Shown piece by piece: positions 48,931 to 57,217 of a stretch of 64,000 bases of DNA. The stretch spans positions 682,001 to 746,000 of the forward strand of contig BMWJ01000002.1 of NCBI GenBank assembly GCA_014651175.1. Reading direction: 5' to 3'. A program made the translations under genes and the position numbers. Numbering within the stretch: position 1 is the stretch's first letter; each line of letters begins with the position of its first letter. Source of the DNA: Streptomyces clavifer. GTDB lineage: Bacteria; Actinomycetota; Actinomycetes; Streptomycetales; Streptomycetaceae. The notes below the pieces were generated by a model that saw only the letters and a program-made list of their open reading frames with translations, was not told the DNA's origin and did not search any database.

Positions 48931-49296
48931 CGCGAAGTCACAGCGCCACTCAAGAGCTCCACTCCCGCACGTCGACAGCAAGTGAGGTCCGCGAACGGGG
49001 CGCACCTTTCGCTTCTCCAGCAGTCGCCACAATCACTCCAGTCTCCGAACAGACACCTAGCCTTGACTGGCTGCTCTCCGGGTGTTCAACTACCGCCCGC
49101 AGGGCAGTACGGCGTGTTCACGCCAATTGCCCACCAGGGGGCGGCTGGTTGACCCCGCGACCAGGGGACACTCCGGGCACCGTTCGGCGCGACACGTCTG
49201 GATCCAGCCCCATCCGCCGCCGTGCGTTAGTTCGATCCACTTTTGGATCAAGCATCACCCAGACTCTTTTCACGACTTACTCACGGGTGATGCACT
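48931..49296. other. Upstream region of the RHS gene
   Basis: About 370 bp with lower GC than its surroundings and no gene recognised. It should hold the RHS promoter. Confidence 0.4.
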
Positions 49297-52200
49297 GTGC
49301 GCACACAAGCGCGAAGACTCCTCACGACACTCCTGGCTCTGGCTCTCCTGGCTGTCGCAGGGGTCATCCCCTCCTGGGCATCCCCCGGAGGCCAACAGAC
49401 CTCCATACCCCCATCGGCTGCCATACGGACGGCCGCGGCGAGAACCGCTTCGGATCTCCCGAAGCCGCCCAAGGCCATGACGCTGGCCGAGAGACGCCAG
49501 CAGGTGAAGCGGGACCGGGGCGAGCTGTCGCCCATGCACAACTACATCGCCCCGCGCGCAGAAAAGCCGTCCGGCACACCGCACCCCCGCCCCACCGAAC
49601 CTGCCGACCGAGGCCCGGCCGCAAACAGATCGGCAACTCCGTTCGGCGCACAGGCAACAGGGAATCCCACGTGGGTCAGCGCGTACGCCACTGCTTACCC
49701 GGCGATGTTGTCGATCGGCGGGCAACTGCAGCTACCAACGGGCACGACGGCTTCCTCGGTATCCGGGATGTGGCTCTACGTCCGCGACGAGGCCGGGAAC
49801 TTCGTCCTCCAGCAGGAGATCAAGCGCTCCACCGGTGACCCTTCGGGCCGCTACCTCGACAACGGCGCCTGGTGCTACGGATGGTGGCCGGGCAACGCCT
49901 ACCCCGCCGACCAGTGCTTCTGGTGGAGCGGCAGCACGCTCGGGGGGCATCTCGAGGACGGCAAGAAGTACTACGCCTGGATCTTCCTCACCGGCACGGA
50001 CGGGTCGTCGAGTCCGGGTGGAACCACCTCTCCCCTGGTGGAAGCCTTCTACACGCCCGACATCCCTGGGGCGCAGGCGGGCATCTGCACCTGCTACGCC
50101 CAAGCCCACCGTGCCGACCCGGTCAACACGGCGACCGGCATGTTCTTCGAACAGCTCACCGACGCCTCCCTGGTCGGCCCAGGTGTGCCCCTCGCCCTGG
50201 AACGCACGTACCGTTCCGACTCGACCGCAGCGGGCCTGCTGGGACGCGGCTGGGCGACACCGTTCGACTCGAAGCTCACGGTTGCGACGGGAAAGGTCAC
50301 CTACCGGGCGGACGACGGGGCGTCGTTCGTGTTCACGCAGAACGGCGACGGGACGTACAAAGCCCCGGCCGGGTCGGCAGCCAAGCTGGTCAAAGGCACC
50401 AGCGACTACATGCTGACCACGCCCGACCACACCAAGCGGACCTTCACCAGCGGTGGTCAGCTCGTTTCCGTCGTGGACAAGGCAGGGAAGGGGCTGAACC
50501 TGACGTACGTGTCCGGCAAGCTCGCCTCCGTCAAGGACGCCGCCGGACGCACGACGACCCTCACGGTCGGCGCGGACGGGCTGCTGACCAAGGTGGCCCT
50601 GCCGGACACGACCTCGGTGTCCTACGGCTACACCGGTGGTCTGCTGACCTCGGTGACCGACCCCGCCGGAAAGACCTCTTCCTACACGTATGACGCGAAC
50701 AAGCGGCTGTCGTCCTACACCGACCCCGCAGGCGGCAAGGTCAGCAACACCTACGACACCGCAGGCCGGATCACTTCCCAGACCGACCAGAACACCAAGA
50801 CGACCACCTTCACCTGGGACGGCCGTCGCGAGTCGCACACCACGGCGCCCGACGGCGGCGTGTGGACCGACGTGTACTCCGGCAACGTCCTCATGTCGAC
50901 CATCGACCCGTACGGCAAGAGCATCACCTACGACTACGACCGCAATCTGCGGCCCGTGGGCATCACCGACCAACGCGGCCACACCACGTCGATGACGTAC
51001 GACAGCGCCGGCCGGATGCTGACGCGCAGTTCGCCCTCAGGGCTCGGCTACAAGGAGATCTGGACGTACGACGCGTCGGGCAACATCACCAGCCACACCG
51101 ACGGCCGCAGCAACAAGACCACGTACGCGTACAACACGTCCAACCAGCTGACGACAACCACCGACCCGCTCGGCGGCACCACCGTCTACACGTACACGAC
51201 GCTCGGCGCCATCCAGACCGTAAAGACGCCACGGGGCAAGGTCACCACCTACGGCTACGACACGGCCGGGAACCGCACGTCGGTGACCACGCCCCTGGGT
51301 GAGAAGGCGACGTTCACCTACGACGCGGCCGGGCGGATCCTGACCAAGACGGACCCGCGCGGCAACGTCACCGGCGCTGACCCCGCCGCCTTCACGACGA
51401 CGTACGCCTACGACGGGCGAGGTCTACTCAGCTCGGCCACCGACCCACTGGGCCGTACCACGGCCTACACGTACAACGGCGCGGAGCAGCTCCTCACCGC
51501 GAAGAACCCTGAGGGCGACACCACGGCATTCGCCTACGACGATGTCGGGCACCTGACGCGAACGACAGACCCGGCGGGCAAGTTCGTCACCCGCACCTAC
51601 AGCGCCGCCGGACACCTCGCCTCCGAGACGGACGCCGCCGGCAACAAGACCACCTACACCTACGACAAGGTGGGCCGCCTGCTCACCAGCGTCTCCCCGC
51701 GCGGCAACGCCACAGGCAACAACCCGGCCGCCCACACCACCAACTACGCCTACGACGCCGCAGGCAACAGCACCAAGGTCACCGGCCCCACCGGCGCGTT
51801 CACCACCACGACCTACGACGCGATCAACCGGCCGCTGGTGAACACCAACCAGCTGGGCCACACCACCGCCTACACGTACGACGCCAACGACAACGTCACC
51901 AAGGTCACCGACGCCGCAGGCAAGACGACCCTTTCGGTCTACGACAAGAACAATCGGCTGACCAGCAGCACCAACCAGCTGAGCAAGACCAGCACCTACA
52001 CCTACGACGCCGACGGGAACCTGCTCAGCAGCACCTCGCCCCTGGGCAACAAGGAAAGCTGGACCTACGACGACGACGGCCGCCAGGCCACCGCCGTCGA
52101 CCCGCGAGGCAACGTCACCGGCGCCTCCCCCGCCCAGTACACCACCACCTACGACTACGACCCGTCGGGCAACCCGACCACCGTCACCGACCCCCTCGGC

Positions 52201-54642
52201 AACGTGACCAGAACCGAGTACGACGCCGCGGGCAACGTCACCCGAAGCACGGACGCCGACCAGCGCGCCACCACCTACAGCTACAACAAGCTCGACCAAC
52301 TGACCACCGTCACCGCCCCCGGCGGCGCGGCCACCACCTACGGCTACGACACGGTCGGCAATATGACCGGTCGCACCGACGCCAACAACCACGTCACCAC
52401 CTACGGTCATGACGCCGCGCACCGCCTGACGTCGGTCACCGACCCCCTGGACAGGGCGACGACGTACGCGTACGACGCGGACAGCAATCCGGTAAAGGTG
52501 ACGACGCCCCGCGGCTCAACCACCCGGACGTATGACGTCCGCGGCCTGGTCACCAAGATCGACTACTCGGACTCCACGCCGGACGTCACCCTCGGCTACG
52601 ACGACGCCGGGCAGATGACCGCCCGCGCCAACGCGAAGATCTCCGAGGACTTCGTCTACAACGCGGTCGGCGACCTCACCAAGACCCGCGGCTTCGCCTA
52701 CACCTACGACGCCGCCGGGCAGATGCTCACCCGCAAGTACTCCGACGGCAACACCGTCGGCTACACCTACGACAACGACGGCCGCACCGCCACGATGACG
52801 GCCGACGGCGCCACCACCACCTACACCTCCGACGCGGCGGGCAACCTCACCAAGACGGCACTGCCCAACACGGAGACCGAGGAACGCACCTACGACCGGG
52901 CGGGCCGCGTCACCGCCGTCACCTCCGCCAAGGCGGGCACGACAGTCACCAAGACCGCCCTGACCCTCTCGGCGGCCGGCCTGCCCACCCGCGTCGACGT
53001 CACGCGGGCCGGAGTCGGCACCGGCGGCTACGACCAGACCTACGACACCGCGGGCCGCATCACCGCCGGCTGCTACCCCCAGCCCTGGGTCACCGGCTGC
53101 GCCGCGACCCGCACCACGTCCTACACCTATGACAAGGTCGGCAACCGTCTGACCTCCACCCTCGGCGCCACGTCCACCAGCTACGCCTACGATGCCGCCG
53201 ACCAGCTCACCTCCACCACCGCCGGGGCCACCACCACCGCGTACGAGTACGACGCGGAAGGCAACCAGACAAAGGCCGGCGCCGACACCTTCATCTACGA
53301 CCTGGCCGGACAGATCTCCGCCGCCACCGTCGCAGGTGCCAACTACGCCTACGACCATGACGCCAGCGGCAACCAGGTCGCCACGCTCAAGGACGGCGCG
53401 GTCACCAGCCGGACCCAGTGGGACCCCAACGCACCCCTGCCGATCCTCGCTACCGAGTACGACAGCGCCTGGACCGTCAAGCAGTCGTACCGCTACGACC
53501 CCCTCGGCCAGCCCGCAGCCACCAAGACCGGCGCGGGTGCGGTGTTCTACTACCACCACGACACCCAGGGCTCCCCGCTCGACGTCACCAGTAGCACCGG
53601 CACCCTCCACCAGCGCTGGGCCTACGACCCATACGGCACCCGCGTCCTGGGCACCGTCACCGGAGGCGCCCCCGCGAGCACGCCCACCTACACCGGCGCC
53701 CGCTACGAGGCCACCACCGGCAACATCGACCTCCACGCCCGCCAGTACAACCCCGCCACCGGCCGCTTCACCAGCACCGACCCAGCTGCGCGCAGTGCCT
53801 CGACTCCCCACGTGTCCCCGTACGCCTACGCCGACAACAAGCCCACCCTGCTCACCGACCCCAGCGGCCGGACCCCCGAAGACCCGAACGACAGCGTCGA
53901 CGGCATCGGCGACGTGCTGGGCATCTTCGGTGACGCCTTCGTCGACGTCGTCAAGTCACCGTTCGTGTTCCTCGGTGACGCGCAGGACGCCTTCACCGGC
54001 GAGAACGGCGGCGCCGGCGCCTTCCTCGACAAGTACCTCCCCGTACGCCCCGCCTACCGCCTCTACCGCGCCGAATACATGCTCCGCCAACAAGGCTGCG
54101 ACGCACTCGCCGACCTCTACGCCGAAGCAGCCGAAGAGCTGACCCAACAGCTCGCCGTCACGGGACTCGGAGGACTGACCGGGTGGCGCAAGGCGGCGGC
54201 ATCGCCTCGTGGTGCGGCTGGAGCCACCGTGATGGGGGTTCCACCTGCCTCGTCGTTCACCTGGGCCGGCGGAAGCGTCCGCTACACAAGGACCGCCACG
54301 GCAATCGGAGACGATACGAACACGATTCAGAATCTGCTGCGGTCCAAGGGCGACTACGGGCACGACGTCATTGTGCACGGCAACGAACAGGGAGAATTCA
54401 TCGTTGACGGCAAGATAACCCACCCGCAGCAGATCGCCGAACTGGTCAGAGAAAATCCGCATTACAACGGAGGCCCCATTCAGTTGGTCACCTGTCACGG
54501 CGCTTGCAAGGCGGCCGGTGAACTCTCCAAGGCTCTGGGTGGCGTGGAAGTGAGAAACGCGAGCGGTCATCAGGTAGATCTCCACCCTCGGACCGGAAAG
54601 GTTCGCGAGTGGCCTGAGGGGGGCCAGGGCGACCCGAGGTAG
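49297..54642 (+). CDS. Secreted RHS/YD-repeat polymorphic toxin with predicted His-Cys (caspase-like) C-terminal domain
   Basis: A 1781-aa exported giant. The GTG start gives a signal peptide (RRLLTTLLALALLAVAGVIPSWA). Residues about 110-270 are an N-terminal beta-rich domain. An RHS opening (DPVNTATGMFFEQLTDASLVGPGVPLALERTYRS) follows, then dozens of YD repeats (typically TYDAAGNVT) to about residue 1460. The RHS core ends with YDPYGTR, ARYEATTGNIDLHARQYNPATGRFTSTDP and PYAYADNKPTLLTDPSGR. The remaining roughly 250 residues are the variable tip. Its last 110 contain DVIVHGNEQGEFIVDG and GGPIQLVTCHGACKAAGELSKAL, a strand-HG and strand-C pattern like clan CD (C80/caspase-like) peptidases. An immunity gene follows. 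Confidence 0.9.
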   Translation: MRTQARRLLTTLLALALLAVAGVIPSWASPGGQQTSIPPSAAIRTAAARTASDLPKPPKAMTLAERRQQVKRDRGELSPMHNYIAPRAEKPSGTPHPRPTEPADRGPAANRSATPFGAQATGNPTWVSAYATAYPAMLSIGGQLQLPTGTTASSVSGMWLYVRDEAGNFVLQQEIKRSTGDPSGRYLDNGAWCYGWWPGNAYPADQCFWWSGSTLGGHLEDGKKYYAWIFLTGTDGSSSPGGTTSPLVEAFYTPDIPGAQAGICTCYAQAHRADPVNTATGMFFEQLTDASLVGPGVPLALERTYRSDSTAAGLLGRGWATPFDSKLTVATGKVTYRADDGASFVFTQNGDGTYKAPAGSAAKLVKGTSDYMLTTPDHTKRTFTSGGQLVSVVDKAGKGLNLTYVSGKLASVKDAAGRTTTLTVGADGLLTKVALPDTTSVSYGYTGGLLTSVTDPAGKTSSYTYDANKRLSSYTDPAGGKVSNTYDTAGRITSQTDQNTKTTTFTWDGRRESHTTAPDGGVWTDVYSGNVLMSTIDPYGKSITYDYDRNLRPVGITDQRGHTTSMTYDSAGRMLTRSSPSGLGYKEIWTYDASGNITSHTDGRSNKTTYAYNTSNQLTTTTDPLGGTTVYTYTTLGAIQTVKTPRGKVTTYGYDTAGNRTSVTTPLGEKATFTYDAAGRILTKTDPRGNVTGADPAAFTTTYAYDGRGLLSSATDPLGRTTAYTYNGAEQLLTAKNPEGDTTAFAYDDVGHLTRTTDPAGKFVTRTYSAAGHLASETDAAGNKTTYTYDKVGRLLTSVSPRGNATGNNPAAHTTNYAYDAAGNSTKVTGPTGAFTTTTYDAINRPLVNTNQLGHTTAYTYDANDNVTKVTDAAGKTTLSVYDKNNRLTSSTNQLSKTSTYTYDADGNLLSSTSPLGNKESWTYDDDGRQATAVDPRGNVTGASPAQYTTTYDYDPSGNPTTVTDPLGNVTRTEYDAAGNVTRSTDADQRATTYSYNKLDQLTTVTAPGGAATTYGYDTVGNMTGRTDANNHVTTYGHDAAHRLTSVTDPLDRATTYAYDADSNPVKVTTPRGSTTRTYDVRGLVTKIDYSDSTPDVTLGYDDAGQMTARANAKISEDFVYNAVGDLTKTRGFAYTYDAAGQMLTRKYSDGNTVGYTYDNDGRTATMTADGATTTYTSDAAGNLTKTALPNTETEERTYDRAGRVTAVTSAKAGTTVTKTALTLSAAGLPTRVDVTRAGVGTGGYDQTYDTAGRITAGCYPQPWVTGCAATRTTSYTYDKVGNRLTSTLGATSTSYAYDAADQLTSTTAGATTTAYEYDAEGNQTKAGADTFIYDLAGQISAATVAGANYAYDHDASGNQVATLKDGAVTSRTQWDPNAPLPILATEYDSAWTVKQSYRYDPLGQPAATKTGAGAVFYYHHDTQGSPLDVTSSTGTLHQRWAYDPYGTRVLGTVTGGAPASTPTYTGARYEATTGNIDLHARQYNPATGRFTSTDPAARSASTPHVSPYAYADNKPTLLTDPSGRTPEDPNDSVDGIGDVLGIFGDAFVDVVKSPFVFLGDAQDAFTGENGGAGAFLDKYLPVRPAYRLYRAEYMLRQQGCDALADLYAEAAEELTQQLAVTGLGGLTGWRKAAASPRGAAGATVMGVPPASSFTWAGGSVRYTRTATAIGDDTNTIQNLLRSKGDYGHDVIVHGNEQGEFIVDGKITHPQQIAELVRENPHYNGGPIQLVTCHGACKAAGELSKALGGVEVRNASGHQVDLHPRTGKVREWPEGGQGDPR

Positions 54643-54769
54643 AATTCTCCGAAAACAGCTCAGGATTATCCGTAAGGGTGCGTCCGGAACGAAAGCCGTG
54701 CGCACCCTTACGCACCAGTATAAGTATACCTATCACCGCCTCACGCGGTCCTGCTCAGGAAGCCGTCAC

Positions 54770-55174
54770 ATGCGCCAGGTCACCCCTCTCGGGTTTTTCA
54801 GCAGTATCTCCAGCCAGTCCCGCTTCAGCGTTAATGCGGAGGACATCAAGAAACTCTCCGGACAGATGCCCGTACACGACTGCTCGCGCGTAGCGGAATA
54901 CCTGAGAAGAGCTCCCGTGATCATCGCCCTCATGGGATATACGGAGGATGTCGTGGGCAAAAAGTTCGGCGTGATGGGTGGGTCCGCCCTTCACAGTGAC
55001 GGCACCTACTACTGGCGTCGCGACACTGCCGAGTACGTGGAGACCTACAGGACGGGGCTCCCTTCTGGATTCATGGAGCACGGTGCGAGGATGCAGTGGA
55101 GCGTCCCCCATCTCAGCGATGCGGAAATTTTGGAGATCGATGATTTCTTCGAATCGCTTCGTACGCAGGGCTGA
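54770..55174 (+). CDS. Putative immunity protein for the RHS toxin
   Basis: A 134-aa cytoplasmic protein (no signal): MRQVTPLGFFSSISSQSRFS, then RRAPVIIALMGYTEDVVGKKFGVMGGSALHSDGTYYWRRDTAEYVETYR and HLSDAEILEIDDFFE. The ATG at 54770 has AGGAAG upstream; a frame open to 54698 lacks one. It starts 127 bp after the toxin stop in the same orientation, and its base composition is lower in GC, like the toxin tip. Position and size fit an immunity gene. I do not recognise a named family, so the role is inferred from context. Confidence 0.7.
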   Translation: MRQVTPLGFFSSISSQSRFSVNAEDIKKLSGQMPVHDCSRVAEYLRRAPVIIALMGYTEDVVGKKFGVMGGSALHSDGTYYWRRDTAEYVETYRTGLPSGFMEHGARMQWSVPHLSDAEILEIDDFFESLRTQG

Positions 55175-55336
55175 GTGGGAACGAGCCTGTTCCATCTGCC
55201 ACCCCCACGGGCACCTCACGCCCCTTGTCCGACATCGCTGCCGGAAGTTGTTGCAGGATGCCTGCTGTACGGGAACGCTGCCGGACTGGCCTGGCCGCAA
55301 ACAGCACTGCACCCCGGACATGACGAACGCGCAGCG

Positions 55337-55368
55337 GGGGTCCGCCAAACGTTCGTTTGGCGGACCCC
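55337..55368 (+). terminator. Terminator hairpin after the toxin-immunity pair
   Basis: GGGGTCCGCCAAACG and CGTTTGGCGGACCCC form a perfect 15-bp stem with a 2-nt loop, about 160 bp after the immunity gene. Confidence 0.75.
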
Positions 55369-55431
55369 AGCGACGGCTCAGAGCCAAGGCCCGCATGTAG
55401 CCCGGAGAGCGGGTCGCGGGCGGCAGGGCCG

Positions 55432-55452
55432 CTGGGACTTTTCTGGGACTTT
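55432..55452. repeat. Arm-like repeat, right copy
   Basis: Same two tandem CTGGGACTTT units as at 48323-48343, here 103 bp inside the third core. Confidence 0.75.
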
Positions 55453-55555
55453 CGGCCGCATCAATGTGCACGCGCAGAAGACACCTGAAAGAAGATTCAC
55501 GCAGGTCAACGCTCTGCAACCAGGTATCGCCGCAGGTCATGGCACTGCGCGGTCC

Positions 55556-55571
55556 CTTCCGGGACATCTGA
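55556..55571. repeat. 16-bp core repeat, copy 3
   Basis: CTTCCGGGACATCTGA, identical to the murA 3' end. It begins long repeat copy B and marks the right end of the island. Confidence 0.85.
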
Positions 55572-55578
55572 CCGGCGG

Positions 55579-55614
55579 GGTGGCGTGCCCCTTATGAGCA
55601 AGGGGCACGCCACC
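55579..55614 (+). terminator. Hairpin in long repeat copy B
   Basis: GGTGGCGTGCCCCTT and AAGGGGCACGCCACC form a 15-bp stem. It is homologous to the murA terminator with a compensated base-pair change. Confidence 0.8.
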
Positions 55615-56059
55615 TCAATATGCCAGCTGAACTGCGAACACTTACCATTTACAGCTCTCCATTGAGCACCGTTGTTTTTCAGCACCTTGTGCAACGCACG
55701 TGCAAGATGATCTTAAATAATTGACGGGGCGTCAGGCAGACCTGATGAGCCATCAGCCTTCACGCAGAGTTGTCGTCGAAGCGACTTCGCAACGTCGGAT
55801 GTCGGTCGCGTCATGCCGACCGCGTATGGTCGGCGAGGCGAACCGCTATCTGCCCGATGCCTCCAGCCTCGCGACGCAGCCTGAGGTCCGGCGCCGCATC
55901 CGACTCCTCCGGCTGACCACCAAGCCACGCAGAAGAGGACCCGCACCACGCGGGCGCGGCTCCTTCCTCCTCGACGGGCACCGTGTCACGGGATGAGCCT
56001 GCGCCCACCTCGCGGGAGCACTCGCCGTAACGTCCGGGCCAGCCGGGTGTCGGCCGCCG

Positions 56060-56470
56060 TGCGAGCGGTGTCGTTTGCCACGCGGCAAGTAGGTGTGGTG
56101 CACGTTGGCCAGGTAGAGCTGTTGGCCGTGGCGGCTGACCGCTGCGAGGCCGACCGCCCGGCCGGGTTCCTTCACGCGGCGTCCTTCCACGCTGTACAGG
56201 CGGCACATTCCGGCATCGCCGATCGTCGTGTGGAAGCCGCACACCATGCATCCGGCCTGTCGGATAGGGGGTTGCCCACCAGCAACAGCTCCAGCAGTAC
56301 CAGCTGTGGGCGCGATGGACGCCCCAAGCCAGGCAGCTACGGCACGCCCCGGGATGCATCGGGGCGCCGAGGTGGCACGAGTCGCGCTGGCCCTGGCTGA
56401 AGTACCTCTCACGGGAGCCGCAGTTTCGGCACGGAGGTGGCACGACCCGACCCTCAGGCCCCCATAATCC
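56060..56470 (-). pseudogene. Frameshifted zinc-ribbon gene of the kind found beside Streptomyces integrases
   Basis: One minus-strand frame reads PPPCRNCGSRERYFSQGQRDSC, PGACRSCLAWGVHRAHSWYCWSCCWWATPYPTG. A second frame continues GCMVCGFHTTIGDAGMCRLYSVEGRRVKEPGRAVGLAAVSRHGQQLYLANVHH. Together they form a multi-CxxC protein that, from memory, often lies next to integrase genes of Streptomyces integrative elements. The frame change near 56235 shows it is broken. It supports a decayed integration module at the right side of the island. Confidence 0.6.
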
Positions 56471-56777
56471 ACCGGACGGTTGCAAGCACGCTGATGATCA
56501 GCGACGGCGCCAGCCACCAGGGGCCCATCGCGCGTCGCACCGTGGGAGGGGCCACTGTGATGACCAGAGCGATGACGCTGACTGCGATGGTGAGAAAGCA
56601 CAGCAGTGTGATGGCGCCGTATGCGTCCTTGTCCCAGGCTCCCGACGGGCGGATCGTCCACGCCGAGTAGCAGAGACCGGCCGCGAGCAGGTGCAGAATC
56701 CCTAGAGGCACGGCCATTACCCAGCGCAGGCACCCGTCATCCTCGGTCGCGTGCCTGATTTCCATGCGGTCGGACAT
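56454..56777 (-). CDS. Small membrane protein
   Basis: A 107-aa protein with three hydrophobic segments (WVMAVPLGILHLLAAGLCYSAW, AITLLCFLTIAVSVIALVITV, APSLIISVLATVRWIM). The ATG overlaps the stop of the preceding lytic-transglycosylase fragment (TGATG), and GGAGG lies 10 nt upstream. It was probably translationally coupled to that gene. Function unknown. Confidence 0.65.
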   Translation of the reverse strand: MSDRMEIRHATEDDGCLRWVMAVPLGILHLLAAGLCYSAWTIRPSGAWDKDAYGAITLLCFLTIAVSVIALVITVAPPTVRRAMGPWWLAPSLIISVLATVRWIMGA

Positions 56778-57130
56778 CAGCGCATCGCCTCCCTTGCGTT
56801 GGAGAGGTCGTTGTCGAAACCCCGGCCGTATGCCTGAGCGTCGCTTCCCTCCCAATAGGGCCCACCGTTGTACCGCGCGGCAAGTTCCTGGTACTGGGCG
56901 GGTGTCATCTCCTCCGCGGGCACGTCGACGAACTCACTCTCCGCCTTGAGCTGGGCCAGATACTCGGACGCGATGAAGATGTTCTGTCCCGGGTCCTGAA
57001 GCGACTCCTCCACAACCGAGCGCTGGTGTTCGGTGAGGTTGTCCGGATCGTATCCGAGCACTTCAGCGCCTCGTCGGACCTGGATCGCAATGGGCCCGAA
57101 GGACGTTTCATCCTCACCCGGGGAATTCGG
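56777..57130 (-). pseudogene. N-terminally truncated lytic-transglycosylase-like gene
   Basis: EDETSFGPIAIQVRRGAEVLGYDPDNLTEHQRSVVEESLQDPGQNIFIASEYLAQLKAESEF followed by YQELAARYNGGPYWEGSDAQAYGRGFDNDL is the C-terminal part of a lysozyme-fold lytic transglycosylase. The N-terminal half is missing and the frame simply opens into unrelated sequence near 57130. It may be the tip of a former secreted effector. Confidence 0.6.
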
Positions 57131-57217
57131 CCTCGGTCGTGAGGCGTTGAGCCGTACACTTCGGCAGTGCACGGTGACGGCGTCCGGCCGTTGCAGGCCC
57201 CCGCGGGAGGACATCGC

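Larger units (their letters stand above)
48231..55571. mobile_element. Putative integrated element carrying the RHS toxin (island segment 2)
   Basis: Bounded by identical 16-bp cores CTTCCGGGACATCTGA at 48231-48246 and 55556-55571. Just inside each end lies the same sequence of two tandem CTGGGACTTT units (48323-48343 and 55432-55452), like arm sites of a tyrosine integrase. The cargo is the RHS toxin and immunity gene plus a decayed ISAs1-type transposase. No integrase gene is present, so it would be non-autonomous or decayed. A sister segment (42038-48246) with the restriction genes shares the left core. Confidence 0.6.
55556..55825. repeat. Long direct repeat, copy B
   Basis: Diverged (about 80% identical) copy of 42038-42306, beginning with the murA stop sequence and including a terminator-like hairpin and the identical 38-bp stretch at 55677-55714. 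It probably represents one version of the original chromosomal sequence downstream of murA. Confidence 0.85.

Noticed and set aside
50400-53700. Regular repeated DNA that might suggest a CRISPR or satellite array
   Set aside because: The periodicity comes from YD-repeat codons within one long coding frame; there are no spacers.
51424-53811. Open frames opposite the RHS repeats
   Set aside because: Val/Gly-rich mirror of the YD repeats, expected in GC-rich repetitive coding sequence.
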